This document shows, piece after piece, positions 12,401 to 24,762 of a stretch of DNA of 64,000 bases (its first letter is position 1; the number at the start of each line of letters is the position of its first letter). The stretch lies in the NCBI GenBank assembly GCA_004794655.1, contig SMMW01000001.1, positions 15,863,001 through 15,927,000 on the forward strand, read 5' to 3'. A program made the position numbers and the translations under genes. This DNA is from Marisa cornuarietis (lineage: Eukaryota; Mollusca; Gastropoda; Architaenioglossa; Ampullariidae). Below the pieces are notes generated by a model, which was given only the letters and a program-made list of their open reading frames with translations, did no database searches and had not been told where the DNA came from.

Positions 12401-15400
12401 AGCTATGTGCTCTGTGTTTCAGAAAAGGGGTACGTGCGGGTTGTTTATCGCGCTCGTGACGGCGGCAGCCTGCTGAGCGCCGGACGCCTGCGCAGCATCT
12501 GCCACCTGGAGGAGGAGTACTTTGACACTTACCCTGGGTACGCGGCGTCGTGCGAGACTCCGTGCCCGGGGTGTAGGTCGTGCTGCCGGCGTCTGTCGCT
12601 GCCCAACTTCGTGGCGCTGCTGGCTGGCAAGACTTCGTGCAGGAATCTGACGGACGATGATGTTGGTACCACTTTCCGTCTGCTGTCCGCCTGCGCCGGC
12701 TACTACCACAATCTGACGCTGGAGGCCACATGCAGCTCGCCGGCCGGCAAGAAGCTATGGTACAACGACTTTCAAGAGGAGGCGATAAAGATGGGCTGCC
12801 CTGGGGTGCCCGCCCGCTGCACGCAGCGCAACGTCGTCTTCACCATGCTTCACTACCTGGCGGACCACCAATTTCTTCTGCGGCCCCCGGTCCCCAAGTC
12901 GGATCCGCCGCTGACCTACGTGGCCACTTTCCTTCCCCTGGCGGCGGCGGCCCAGGACAACGTGGGACTGTACGAGCACCTGGAGAGTTTGCCGAGGGTG
13001 TACCAGGAGGTGGAGATCACGGGGGCCTACTTCGCCGTCAAGGACATCCTGTTCGAGAAGTACCTGGTGGCTGACTCCGTTTGGCTAGGTCTGGCTGCTG
13101 GCGTCATTTTTCTGGGCATGTGGCTGTACACCACTTCTATCTTCGTGACCTTCATGACCTTCCTGGCCATCTTCTGGGCGCTGGTGACGGCCTACTTCCT
13201 CTACACCTTCGTCTTCGAGATCGGCTTTTTCCCTTACATGAACATGATCACCGTGGTGGTTATGATTGGCATCGGCGCCGACGACCTGTACATCTACTGC
13301 AAGGTCTGGCATCTGGCCAAATCCGAAAAGAACAACGGTGTTCTGGAGAAGCTCATCAGCGACACCCTTCGGCACTCCGTGCTGTCCATGCTGGTCACTA
13401 GCCTTACCACGGCGGCTGCTTTCTTTGCTAACTTCGTCAGCGACATCACAGCCATCCGTTGCTTCAGCATCTATGCCGGCACCACTGTGGTCTGCAACTT
13501 CGTCCTCACCGTCACCTGGATGCCGGCCTCCATCATGCTTTTCGAGAAGTGGTGCAACTTCCACTTCTGTCGCAATGCAGACGTGTACACGGGAGAGTTC
13601 AGTATATGCTACTGCCTGTGCAAAGTGCCGTACAAGTTGTACTATCTTGTCTCTGATTGGTCGCGGATCTTTTTCGAGCAGATCCTGCCTTGCCTGGTCA
13701 TCAAGCTCCGTTACCTGTGGCTGCTAATGTACGGCTGCCTGGGCATCTGCAGCGTCATCGTCATCTTCTACTATCCTCGTTTGAAGCTGCCGTCGACGAG
13801 GAAGTTCCAGATGTTCAGTGACAATCACCTATTGGAGAGATACGACTTTCACGTCGGCACCATGTTTGGCTTCGAGATGACCAGTGATGACGATGACAGC
13901 AACCCCAACCTGCCTATCACCATCGTGTGGGGCGTGCACGCCACGGACGGCGGGGACTACCTGGACCCCAACAAGAAGGGCCCCCTTTACTTCGACGAAG
14001 GTTTTGACCTCACCACTGGCGAGGCGCAGCGGTGGTTGCTGGAGTTCTGCCGGCGTTTGCGGCGGACAGATTTTTATCTGAACGTGCCAGGAATGCAGCT
14101 GACCAACTGCTTCCTGGAGAACTTCGTCAAGTTCTACATGAAGCGGCCCTGCATCAGTGACAACCCCAGCGACGTCAGTGGCATGTGTTGCAACAAGACC
14201 CGCTTTCCGTACCCGAAACGCGAGTTCTCCGAGTGCCTGAAACACTACATCCCTGACTTGCAGAGAACTCCTGGCGTGCACTACTCCAAGTACTCTCCCG
14301 GGCCTCGCTTCAACAACGGCCACATCAGTGCCTTCGTCGTGCAGCTTCAGAGCAGCGAGCGTTACACGCACGACTACCAGCACGTGCAGAGCTTCTACCG
14401 CAGGGTCAACCGCTGGGTCACGGAGGAGATGTTGAGGGCTCCGGCCGAGATGCGGAACGGTTGGTTCGTCAGCCACTTGGATTTCTTCGACCTGCAGCAG
14501 AGCCTGGTGGTGGGCACGCCTCTGGCGTTAGGCGTCTCACTAGCTGTTGTGTCCGTGGTGGCCTTCTTCACTACCCTCAACGTTCTCATCAGCCTCTACG
14601 CCATCACCACCATCGCCTGCGTCATCGTGGTCACTCTGGCTTCCCTCGTGCTGCTGGGCTGGGAGCTCAACGTTCTCGAATCAGTGGTCATAACCGTAGC
14701 TATCGGAATGGCTATCGACTACACGCTGCACTACGGGGTGGCCTATCGCCTCTCCCCCGACCTGGACCGCGAGATGCGGGTGGCCTCCTCCCTCAGCCGC
14801 ATGGGCAGCCCTGTTGCCATGGCGGCCCTCACCACCTTTTCGGCCGGGCTTTTTATGATGCCTTCCACGGTGCTGGCCTACCGTAAATTCGGCACCTTCC
14901 TCATGCTGCTAGTGTCGGTCAGCTGGGTATACTCAACCTTCTTCTTCCAGGCCCTGCTTCGCGCCATCGGGCCGCAAGGGGGGTTTGGGCAGTTCCACTG
15001 GCCCGCCTCGGACTGCTGCTCGGGAGGTTCTCGCGAACACGTGGACAAGACTGTGTACGCCCTTTCCGAATCCACGTTGAGCTCCTCTTCCGCCAACCAC
15101 GCCAGCACGGAGACCCACGAACTGGAGCCGCTGACCAGCCTACACGACGCCAACACGCCTCGCCCACGCAACCCCTCCGCCGTCTCGCAGCACGCCTACA
15201 GCGCGCACCACAACCACTACCACCACCACCATCACCACCACCATCTCCACCAGCAGCAGCAACAGCAGCACAGGCCTCGCGCGCGGGGGCAGTACACGCA
15301 GGTGAAAACGAGGATCATCGAGATAGACAACGACCAGGAGATTGCGGAAAAAGGCGAACAGCAACAACCGCAGCAGCAGGAGGCCAAACGGGACTCCCCC

Positions 15401-15655
15401 ACTGTGGCGTTCCGCTCTTCTCAGCATCTGGCTACTGCCGTGCCAGAGCTGGACCCATTCCGCTTGAGTGACCAGCCGGAACAGGTGGGCGGAGCGGAAG
15501 GGCAGCGGTGTGCAGACTCCACGGTGGTGCGGGCGTCGACGCACGCGTCTGTGGCAGACCAGAGAGTGTCTGACGGTTCAGTGACGGACTGCGTCGGGCT
15601 GGTGTCGGCCGATTTGTCGCATGGCCCTTTTTCTCAGGCAGTGGAAGTGTTGTGA
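6374..15655 (+). CDS. disp: Dispatched-like Hedgehog-release transporter, complete four-exon gene
   Basis: Coding exons are 6374-6450, 9026-9149, 10823-11105 and 12423-15655, giving 3717 nt and about 1238 aa. All introns are GT-AG and the phases match (2, 0, 1). Dispatched is an RND-type, sterol-sensing-domain protein that releases lipid-modified Hedgehog from producing cells. Visible features are TM1 at about residues 36-54, the family motif GFEPRGT at 68-74, a Cys-rich first extracellular domain, the sterol-sensing domain at about 380-537 with the transporter motif GADD at 446-449, a second extracellular domain, a second membrane bundle at about 855-1011 with GMAID at 923-927, and a long cytoplasmic tail. 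The paired Asp in the first bundle and the single Asp in the second match the charged relay residues of RND/Dispatched proteins. The ATG at 6374 is chosen because an in-frame TGA lies at 6338-6340 with no other ATG between. Patched is less likely because of the GFEPRG motif and the layout of the Cys-rich domain. Family assignment is very secure; exon 1 is the least certain part. Confidence 0.93.
8583..8990. repeat. imperfect inverted repeat in Dispatched intron 1
   Basis: The left arm (about 8583-8735) is the reverse complement, imperfectly, of the right arm (about 8851-8990), with roughly 115 bp between. Shared landmarks are GACCTCT, TCTCGAGAG, GTATTCA-CCAA/GATTT, CCCAGTCCT and the poly-A-TTGC end. 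Each arm is a copy of a dispersed repeat that also occurs at 24763, 25842, 29800 and 32658. In the Dispatched pre-mRNA the arms could pair into a long stem. The right arm ends about 35 bp before the exon 2 acceptor. Confidence 0.8.
9026..9149 (+). CDS. disp: Dispatched exon 2 (TM1)
   Basis: The acceptor is a pyrimidine-rich stretch ending TTCCAG before 9026, and the donor is GCG/GTAAGC at 9150. The exon carries one base finishing a split Ser codon plus 41 codons. It encodes YARILAHYPYVV, then a strongly hydrophobic helix (LLVVLVVTATCLVVSI), then LPRNLDFRQPTA. This is the N-terminal first membrane span and the start of the first extracellular domain. It ends in phase 0, matching exon 3. Short ATG-started frames across this exon read past the splice sites and are not genes. 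Confidence 0.9.
9478..10510 (+). repeat. three-copy tandem repeat, 343-bp unit, in Dispatched intron 2
   Basis: The block TTTGACATCA recurs at 9501, 9844 and 10187, so the period is exactly 343 bp. By eye the units are identical except for one C-to-T change in the third unit (CTTACAGCATA becomes CTTATAGCATA near 10465). Each unit ends with an (AAAC)n run followed by AATATATTTTTTA. The array sits wholly within intron 2 and leaves both splice sites intact. I see no open reading frame or known element in the unit. Confidence 0.97.
10823..11105 (+). CDS. disp: Dispatched exon 3 (start of first extracellular domain)
   Basis: The acceptor is TCGTGGACAG before 10823 and the donor is CCCA/GTGAGT at 11106. 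The exon opens directly with GFEPRGTEIGERLTAYHNL, a hallmark block of Dispatched proteins just after TM1. It then runs into a low-complexity Gly/Ser and Glu-rich stretch (six Glu in a row near 11007-11025) and ends with DKYFCGLP. It contains 94 codons plus one base. The leftover A joins AA at 12423 to give Lys, so the join is in frame. The acidic stretch is an insertion relative to what I know of vertebrate homologues. Confidence 0.93.
12423..15655 (+). CDS. disp: Dispatched exon 4 (most of the protein, stop codon)
   Basis: The acceptor is CTGTGTTTCAG before 12423 and the stop is TGA at 15653-15655. This single 3.2-kb exon holds the Cys-rich part of the first extracellular loop (with NLT sequons), the sterol-sensing five-helix domain, the second extracellular domain with paired Cys, helices 8-13 and the cytoplasmic tail. 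Base composition turns clearly GC-rich with heavy C/G at third positions, unlike the AT-rich flanks. The tail after residue about 1011 is poorly conserved and contains runs of His and Gln encoded at 15206-15273. Overlapping frames on either strand within this exon are shadows. Confidence 0.97.
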
Positions 15656-16600
15656 GGTTTCTTCTTCCTCTTTTTTTTTTTTTTTTGCATCAGCTGTTCT
15701 CCTCTCCCCCCAAACACCCTTTTCAAATGAAAACAAACAAGCGGAAAAGTGTGTGTGTGTGTGTGAATGAGAGTGCATGTGGATGTGTGATAGAGAAAAC
15801 TGAGGAGTGCATTGTGAGGGTTTGAAAACTTGTGCGCGCGTGTGGGGACACATCTGAACACTTACCTGTTATTTTTAAAACGTGTTTGGCCTACGTGCTT
15901 TTATTACTTAAATATTTCCAGACAGCATCAAACACACTGAAACAGAACGTCTTTCGTGTAACTTGCTGATATAATAATAATTAAAAAGAACGTTCTTTTT
16001 TCTAAAACACGTGTATGTGTGTGTGTGTGAAAAATCTGTGTGGGTGGCTGGGCTTCCAGTGCGTGCGGTCGTGGGTCCTCCGCATTACAGTTGTTTCTTT
16101 CTGACCACTGAGCTGTATTCTTTGTCCCGGGAGGTTTATTGTTGTCTCAACCATTTGCTTTGTATAAGCACATTGGCATCTCGACGTTATCGGGAGCTTT
16201 ATTGTTATTTATTTTTATTTTCCTTGTTATAATTTTAGTTAACAAAAGCTTTGACGCTATTTACGTCGGGGACAATAGGATTTAAAAGTCTCCATTTTTT
16301 CTCAGCCTTTGTTTCTTTCGTGTACAACATTTCCTACCTCATAGTTTCATTGAATCAACTTTGCACGTCTCCTTAGGTTCATTTAGTGTACAATACAGCT
16401 TAGATCAAGTCGTTGATTCGATATCTCTGCAACATCCATACAACATTATTGCTCTGTTATAAATTGCTACCTTGTGTGGACCACAAATGTCTGAAAGTAA
16501 GAGAAAATTGTAAAACCATGTAAGAAAATAGCACCAAGTCAATAACATTCCGGCCGCGTTAAAAACTAACAAAGTTGCATTGTGCCCAACAGGGACAACT
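15656..16600 (+). other. probable Dispatched 3' UTR and downstream sequence
   Basis: After the stop there is a T-rich tract (15671-15686), GT microsatellites and AT-rich sequence. I see no AATAAA close by. The nearest variant polyadenylation signal is ATTAAA near 15980, and an AATAAA occurs at about 17226. The 3' end is therefore unresolved. No second coding region is supported here. Confidence 0.35.
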
Positions 16601-17824
16601 GGAAATTCTCATTTCCTGCACTAAGATAAAAATAACATCGGTACTAAAGGGCCCACTAACCTTTCACTTTCTGCTAGTGGTAACAGCACACTTTGAAGTG
16701 CCGCTTGCTATTTTGAGGCTCATTTTCTGAGTTTGCGCATCCTTCACTTATTTACGGTCTTTGTTGCTCGCGCCACACTTCATTAGTTGGGAGTCCTAGG
16801 GGTTATTTTATTTTTCTTGTGCTTATCACCAGTCCGACTTGTATGATTTTGGTGAAAGCTGGATCTCAAACCTGAAACGGTAGGAGGTTGAGTCACGTGG
16901 GGGTAAAATGCCGGACTCGCTGTGCTCGCCAGGTCGGCCATGCATGCAACATTAGTCGTTGTGCTAGTCTTGAATTTGTCAGGAGATAGCAGTCTGTAAG
17001 TAGTTCTGTTCTCGCTGTGTATGAAAAAGTTTTCTTTTCGCTTTTTCTTTTCTTTTTTTTTTTTTTTTTTTGTTTTGTTCATAGGCTGACAAAGGCTAAA
17101 CGGGCGCTAGTCCGAGTTAAAAACAATCGTATTAAAACGATTTATTTTTAAAAAGTTCTAAAATTACATTGTGCTTTGCTTTTAGAACCTTTCTATAAAA
17201 CTATTTTAAGTCGAAACGATTTCAGGAATAAAATTGTGTAAATTTAGAAATTCACCTAAATGTAGGCACTTACAAGCTGATTTAATTCACTTGCTGCACG
17301 ATTTGCCATCAAAAGGAATTCACGATGAGCACAAATAATCTTAATCAAACACTCTTTCACTGGTTTAAGTGTTAACTTGCGATCTGTTAGTTATTCGCAT
17401 TCTACTTTTGTAGTTCTGTTCCGCACTGTTAAACAGGTAGGATGAAAGGCTGATAACAGTTCCTCACAAATCAACGAATGAATTGATTAACCTATCGTTC
17501 TGTGTCATTTTTGTAACAATTCCTGCACGACGGCAATTGTCAGCGAAAGTAATAGGGTTTCTTTTTTCAAATGACGCCAGTCTCTAACCACGCATGGTTT
17601 TCATTACTCATTAATTTTCGGTCACTTCCATCTATAAATAAACTGTTAATTTTCTTCTTCGTAACATTGACAGTTCAGTTACCTTTACATATATGCAGCG
17701 TGTTATCTCGGTCTTGTTAACCGTTTCTGGACTGGCTTTATCGTCTTTTTTGTTTAAAACAGAATAATGCCATGACTCCCCCAACCTCAGTCTGTGTCAT
17801 TTATCTCTTGACTGTTACCAGCTG

Positions 17825-19040
17825 ACGAATGATTAAAGCTGGACCGCCGGCACTGGTCATCAGATGGATAGTCACAGCGGCTGAGAAGGTTCGCCATTCA
17901 GGCCAGTCTTGGGCAGTGGTCAGCAGCGCATGTAACAAACCCTCAACTTTTTCGCGTTTGTCATTCACATCTTATGACATCCCCCGGCGTCGGATCTTAC
18001 CCCTTCCCTACTCACCCCCAACCTTGGAGGTATACCGAATGACCATCTTAAGAGTGTTGTCCCGGGTCACACGGCTGAGCCAGACCAGGCTGTGTCACTT
18101 CACCCTTGAAAGGGTTCTTGGTGTCCTACGAGGGTGGTGGCTGTACAAAGTCCTTGGTCTTGCGTCGCAGCAGAGTCAGAGCCGTTTTCTCAAGCACTTC
18201 ATCTCGCATGCTTGGATTCTGCTCTCCATGTCGGCACGCAGAGTCCACATCACACATCCGTACAGTAGGATGGGAATTACCAGGGAATTTACAGGCTGTA
18301 CTTGGTGGTATACCTGATGTTGCTGTTGCTGCACAAGATCCTGTCCAGCCTGACCATTGCTGCTGCTGCTGCTGTTGCCACCCTGACGTCTGAAGTGCGG
18401 CTGCCATCTTTGTAAAGGGTGGCTCCCAAGTATTCAAAGCAGTTCGCTTCCCATAGGTGCTCCGTTCGTGTAGATCTCTGCCGTTGCCATTAATGTGAAC
18501 CATGACTTCGCTCTTGTCAATGCTGGTTGTCTTGTTCTGGTCTTGCAGTTCGCTGTTGCTGCCTGCTATCAGATCTTTGTCGTCTGCAGAGCGCATGTTG
18601 CAAAGAGGCCTCCCTCTGATAACAATGGAGGTGTGATGGTGGTGAAGTGTTTCTGTCATGGTGTTCTCCAAATACTATAGGCAATAGGTAGGGTGGGGAA
18701 ACACCCTTGCTGTACGCCCAATGTTGTGTGAAAGAAAGCTCCGATGTGGCTATCCGACAGTACTACGCTCATTATACAGCATTTCGATAACTTGAACGAG
18801 ACCCTCTTCGATCTTGAATTTTCGTATCACGTGCCACATCCCCTCGTGCCAGACTCTGTGAAATGCCTTTTTCAAGTCGTTGAAGGTATGGCACAGATTT
18901 CATTTGAGATGTTTTTCTATCAAGATACAACAGTTGAAGATATGCTCAGTTGTTCTTATGCTTGGTCTGAAGCCAGCCCTGTTCTGCTAGCAATTTTTTG
19001 CGGTGGTTTTGATGCAATTCTGGATTAATTTGAAGATCAT
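17825..19040 (-). pseudogene. decayed non-LTR retrotransposon reverse transcriptase
   Basis: Reading the minus strand from about 19040 down gives QNRAGFRPSIRTTEHIFNC, then a block resembling RT motif A (NDLKKAFHRVWHEGMW, where the usual catalytic Asp-containing pattern is altered), then LVQVIEMLYN. Further down comes RGRPLCNMRSADDKDLIAG, corresponding to the RT FADD catalytic box with Ser in place of the aromatic residue. A C-terminal piece (EWRTFSAAVTIHLMTSAGG) ends near 17829. Stops and frame changes interrupt it, so it is dead. The wording of these blocks matches the endonuclease-reverse transcriptase elements common in invertebrate genomes. CAG/CTG repeats at 18355-18375 are included in it. 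Confidence 0.85.
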
Positions 19041-21857
19041 TTTGCTTGGGTTAAGCTTTTTTTTTTTTTTAGTTTCTGGCACCGTTCACCCCCTTTTGTT
19101 TGAATGACTAGTGATCTCGTCCATTGTTTTGCCCTTTCTTTGGCACATTCTTTGTTTTCTTAGATTCTTTGGCGCAGAACAGGGAGTCTCCTGTTGTTGA
19201 TAATACTTTATTTCTTGGAGATGGCACGAGAGAAAGGCGTCTCGCCGACCCCCCATCCGTTGACATGTCGATGCAACAGAGGACAGAGGTCAAGCTGGAG
19301 TTTATCATATCGCTAGCAAAGATAACATCCTTCTTGTATTTCCATCTATAGAGACTTGCTCGGTGTGATTCAGTGCTAGCTTCCCTTATTTGTTTATTTA
19401 ATGATTTATTATAACATGCTTTCTGAGAAATTCACACGTGGAGTCTTCGTTCTGGAGAGAAATGGGTGAAACAGCGGGCCATGCTATGTATCAGACCAGG
19501 ACTAGCTTCAAAATTCATTCTATTGTTAGCTACAAACAGCCAAGCTCTTGCTGTTGGGTGGCCAGATTAAGATGTTCGAGCCGCTAATTCAAGTACACAG
19601 TCTCACGGACACAGTATTTAAATGCAACGTGCGCCGTCCCTGATAGCCGATTCTTGTGTGATGTAGCTTTCTGTTTAGTCAGCTATACAGACTTAAAAAA
19701 GGGTGTAAAAATATTTTTAGCTGGTCTCATGTTCCATTTCCTTTCTCTCAGTAGTCTGGCGTAGTGTCAAGTTTTGTTATCATAGTGTCAACTCTCATTA
19801 AACATACAGCGGTACTAAGGGAAACCTTTAAAGAGTCACTGATAATTTGTTCTTATTTTCACAGAATACGGTATCTACTTATTCAGAGTGACAGATTTAT
19901 ACCTTTCACGTGCTTTTTGTACAAACGTCTTGTACATAAAGGCATATTAAGTGTGTGTGTGATGTATGGCAGGTCAATGCAGACACTCAAAAAGAGTTAA
20001 TTTGTGTTCCTTTCAAGTCTATGAGAACCCTTTATGCATAAAATGAAAGAGTTATACTAGTCCACAACCCAGGTATGAGAGATCTAGGTTCAAATCTTTT
20101 TATCGACAGAGTGCTGGATTGTTCTCAAAGTATAAAGTAATTTTATAACCCTCTATATCTCTCCCAGGGTGTCTAAGGTTGTGTCAAATCACGAGCTTCG
20201 CAGCACTTCCTGGGGTTGACCAGTCCACACCAAGCAAGATGCGCAACACGTCTTACAAACCTGTGTTCTGACGTCACCGTAAGCTGGGTAACCTGTTCAA
20301 GATGACTGCTGTTCCTTTTCCAGCATGTTTGGTCCGCCTGTACCGCCACATTCCATCTCTAGGAAATCAAATATGTGGACTTCCCCATTGCAGCCACAAA
20401 AGATTGGTGAGAATTGTTTGAAAAGGCCCCGCCTTGCTGTTATCAGCCATTTTTTTTTCGCCGGAGTACTCGACAAGCAAATCGCAATGATGCCGACGAC
20501 TTGCTTAGTTTGACGAGGAAGGACGATAAAGTCACAGATGAAGCAAAGGATTAGATTTCTGATAAGAAAACACTTAGAACCAGTCAGAAGGCACCGCATC
20601 TTCTCTCCCTCGCCCACCACCACACACCCGTCATCTATTTCAGAGACCCACATCCTGCATGGTGATGTATGAATGCCGACTGACAAGTGGTTAGCATGTA
20701 AAGACTGCTGTGCACGGGCTCTTTAATAGATCAAGCCAGATAGACGATACACCCGTCTACGAAAGAACACGTGTAGGATGTTTGCTATAGAGCGGGAGAT
20801 ACTGAGACAACAAACTATGTAGGTTTGTCTTCCCATTTATCTCTAGTGATGCACAAGAATTAGGTCAGACCTTTGTGAAGCAGTGCGTGTGTACCTTCTC
20901 CAACTCGAACATTTAAGTTTTTTTTTTCTTGTGCAAAATTAACTGGGGTGAGCTCTCTATAAGATGCAAAACAAGCTCTCGCAATAATTGATAATGTGTC
21001 CTTTCAACTAGGATGTTTTTAATTTCCATTATTCTCCAGAAAAGCTGTGCTACTTTCTTTAAATAAAAGCACGAAGGCGTTCGTACTGCTGTTTAGCTAA
21101 CATCATAGACAACCAAAAGGTGAAGCAATGTAAAACCATAATGATATGAGGCTAACTAAGTTTAACACACAGTTTGCACTCCAGTAGACTTTTGCAAAAT
21201 TGTCATCAGCCCAGATGAAATAAAGAAACTCTTAGAGAACATCTACCCAATCCCAGGAGATGGTCATTGGCAATGGACATCTACTGCTTAAGTATATACA
21301 CCTCACTTGTTTCGGCTTCTACTCCACCAGATTTGCCCCACTACCTGTTTTCAAGTCGTAGTGTACCCACACCAACAGCAAATTTGACATACGGTCTGGA
21401 TGGCATGCAAGTGGGCACAATAATCCATGGTACAATCTCCCTTTCTTTCTACATATTCTGATGTCAACATCATTGTAAACTAACTGGTGCGAAATGTAGA
21501 CTGGTGACCAGTAATAGGCTAGTTCTTCTTTCACGTGATCGCACTTAAGAATCTATTTTTTTTTCTCTTACCAGCTTTCAATGCGGACTTGCATTTATTT
21601 TTTTATCTTTATTTTGTAGTGTCTAGATACTTTAAGAAAATAACTACTGTTTCATCGTTGCAACTGACGATGTTCAAATTTGTTTTAGAATGATGCTCCT
21701 GCACTGTTTTTTTTCTTTTTGCGATCATTTGTTTGTGCTCAGGTCATTTAAAACTCTGATACACATAAAATGATTCGCTTTAATGACAGTCACTTGTGTT
21801 TTGCTGTCGGTGGGACGGTTACGCTGCTCTGACTTTGCTCTGCAGTCGCATGTATGA
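19041..21857. other. non-genic stretch
   Basis: No supported coding exon. It is AT-rich with T-runs (for example about 19057-19070 and 20916-20929). A B-box-like patch near 20085 may be an old SINE remnant but is too decayed to call. Confidence 0.4.
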
Positions 21858-22110
21858 CCAGGGACTTGTATTACTGGACTGCTTGCAGACGATTTTTTTC
21901 AGTGAAGTCATAGAACGAAGCTGGTTACGAAATAGCTTCCGGTTTGGTCACGTTTCAGTTTAACTACTAGAACGAGACTTTGGACGATATAGCTTCCGGT
22001 TTATTCACATTCATTGTTAAGGTTCGCCGAGACCAACAGTGGAGAACTTCGCAACAGGCTCAGCGTTGGTCTCGGCAGACAGACAGCAATCCACCTATAC
22101 ACGTCCGTGG
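21858..22110 (+). mobile_element. about 253-bp MITE-like element with internal hairpin, copy A
   Basis: It starts CCAGGGACTTGTATTACTGG and ends CACGTCCGTGG, imperfect terminal inverted repeats. It is flanked by TATGA on both sides (21853-21857 and 22111-22115), a 5-bp target-site duplication. Inside are two similar blocks of about 60 bp, each with TAGAACGA and TAGCTTCCGGTTT. There is also a 12-bp inverted repeat GCCGAGACCAAC / GTTGGTCTCGGC that could form a hairpin. An inverted copy lies at 47547-47798. Confidence 0.88.
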
Positions 22111-24349
22111 TATGACAAGACCCGTTGATTCCGCTATTTTCTCTCTTATTTACCAGTTTTACAACCCTTTCAACGATATAACAAGACAGACAACAAAATA
22201 TGTGTGTGTGTGCGCACACATACAGAGAAGAAAAAAGAGAAAATTTATTTATGAGGTTTAGCACCCTTTCAAATATAAGCAAAAAAAAAAATGTGTGTGT
22301 GTGTGTGTGCGAGAGAGAGAGAGAGAAAAAGAGAGAGAGAGAAAGATGCTTCAGGCCTGTGAACAGGATCCAAGATACGCTCGATAAAAGTGTACCAGGT
22401 CCCGGAAGGTGCAAAGCCCTTTTTTTTTCCTCACCTGCGCAAAAAAGGGATTTTTAGGCTGTAAACTGTAGGCGCATCATAGCGAAACCTCTTCAACGAA
22501 TCTTTCTTTTTTTAAACATATCTTGTCATCAGCTTCTCTACTACAACTCGGGGAGGCGTTTAGGCGCAGCAGTATGACTTATTGGTGGCATCTCAACGAT
22601 CAATCAGTTTCACCTTTTGGTAAGAATGTTTTGGAAACTTCATACAAGAGCCAACTGCGCAGATATGTAATGTTAAGTACACTATCTCTAATTTCTACTT
22701 ATTTTCTTCACCGATTTGTCCTCAACCACATCTAAGCTTTAGTCAATTATTCAAACTTTTCCCCAATTTGATTAATATTTTCATAGCCGGGCCTTTGCGT
22801 AGGTGATTGGTAATTACTTCAGACTTTTTGAAGAATTCAAATCACACTTCTCACAAATACAAGTTGCTTTTTTTCGTTCTCTAACTTGTATATCTAGCTA
22901 CAACATCATACTCTACCAAGCTTTGAAAACTACATGGATGCATATATAAAACATATGAGGTGGGTAAGAAATAGAAACCAAATTGATGGCAAAAATTAAC
23001 TGCTCGAACACCACTATATATCCTTCCATATCTTGCATTTTTCACAATATTCTGGGAGAAATTAATCTTTATGGTGAGCTGACGCATTAAAGAGAGATGT
23101 TCATTAACCTCACAATCATTAAAAAAATAAATTTAAACAACTTCGTATATTACACTATATATATTTACACTTCTGTGTGGGGAAGACCCTTGCCAATTCG
23201 TGAGCAATGTTCTCTTGGTTTGTGTGTTCGTTGTTTAATGATGTCAGTTTGTGATGCATTCAATGGTGGGTCAAATTAACCTTTTCTTTCTTGGCTTTCG
23301 AGCTGCAATTTGTCACCATGTTTGTGACGCGCAAAGCTTTTGAGGAAAAGAAAAAAAAATGTCGAACAGGCACTTCCTCTGACCTAACCAAGGTTATCAT
23401 TTCTGACCTGGCACAGGTCTTAATGACTTATTCCGGCGAGATACCGTTAAACCGTGCTACTAGTCACAAGACCCACTTAGTTAAGGTCTCACAAGTTCGG
23501 TAAGTGCCGAGGCGCCAGAGGCTGTTCTGTCCCGGCTGTCAACTTATCACCAGTGGTCACTGCCCATTCATGTCCACCACCAGACCACATGGGGCAGGCA
23601 GGAAGTGTCATATCTGGCTGCAGTGCCCGACTCAGCAGCCCAGGTTATTTGAGTCGGCTCAGCGTGAGTAGTCAAGATGACAGCTGCTGATGGGTCATTT
23701 AATTTACCCAATAACGATCACGACAGTATTGAAGAAGAAGAAAAAAAAATGGAGATTTAGTCGCTCAAGGCATCTTAAAGAGATGTGTTGCTTGTGCAAA
23801 ATTTGAAGGAAATGCATTTAAATATTCTTTCCATTAAAACACTTCTTCACTGTGAAATAACAATTCACACATAACGCATCTAACCGCTAGGTAGTGAGCT
23901 CAATGAGCATGGGCGAAAGGGCAGCTTGAGAACAAATACAGTGGCACAGTTTTTTAACTGCAATAAAAAAGGGAAAACAAGAGATGGTGTGACAAGAAAA
24001 CCTGGGGGAACTGACGAAAGAGACAGATCTTAAGGTCGTTCTCGCGTTTAGTGTTCGAGCCTCAAGCATGTTAATACCTGAAGTTCCTTTGTATTGGCAA
24101 ACATGTTGGCAACGCGTTAGTGCACAAATTTGGGCTTAGCATGTTGACAGCAGAACTGTATGTGGTATACCTGTATAGGAATGGGAGTGGAGGAGGTTTG
24201 TGTTTACTCCAGTATCACTAACAACACGTGAGTAATGCCTTGCGCTACCACAGCACGAGGCAATGGACTTGCTCAGTATAAAATCTGAGGGGACCGCTGT
24301 CATATATGCGGTCCGTCGCTGAAGGAAACGCAGTTTTGCTACGTATAGC
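22111..24349. other. non-genic stretch with microsatellites
   Basis: A GT run followed by GA runs lies at about 22292-22345. A block at about 23510-23720 of higher GC content looks repeat-derived but I cannot place it. No exon is supported. Confidence 0.4.
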
Positions 24350-24430
24350 TGCTCTAATGGTTGTTGTAATGGTTGTTGTAATGGCTTCTGTAATTTTTGT
24401 TGTAATGGTTGCTGTAATAGTTGTTGTAAT
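24350..24430 (+). repeat. 12-bp tandem repeat, unit TAATGGTTGTTG
   Basis: About seven imperfect units of 12 bp in a row. The reverse strand reads as a Thr/Ile-rich low-complexity frame, a product of the repeat rather than a gene. Confidence 0.85.
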
Positions 24431-24762
24431 ATGCACGACCACGTCTGAAGGCACTTGTCTTACTTTTCTCTTTTAGAGACAATCGTACTCGTTGTAATCC
24501 CCGAGTCGCCATCTTTAAGGGACTAGTTGGGCGCAACATTTTTTATTGATTGGGTAAAGCTTAGTGCACAATACTATCTCCCCAAATCTGAGTAAATATC
24601 TTTCTTATGTTCTTGAGATACCTAGAAATATCACTACGAACAGAAAGAGGTTAGCAACTCAAACGTCAGGATAGTTCATGGATATGTTTACATTGTGAAG
24701 TCCTCAGTCAACTGGGAAGGTGGGAATGTATGTTAATTAGGCATATCGTACGATCACGATTT

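Noticed and set aside
12297..15544. Long frames on both strands overlapping the Dispatched last exon
   Set aside because: Third-position GC richness opens shadow frames. None has family resemblance and the Dispatched frame explains the whole region.
17090..17290. Another copy of the 266-bp MITE
   Set aside because: Some phrases (TTCTAAAATTACATTGTGC) are similar but no terminal repeats are visible; too weak to call.
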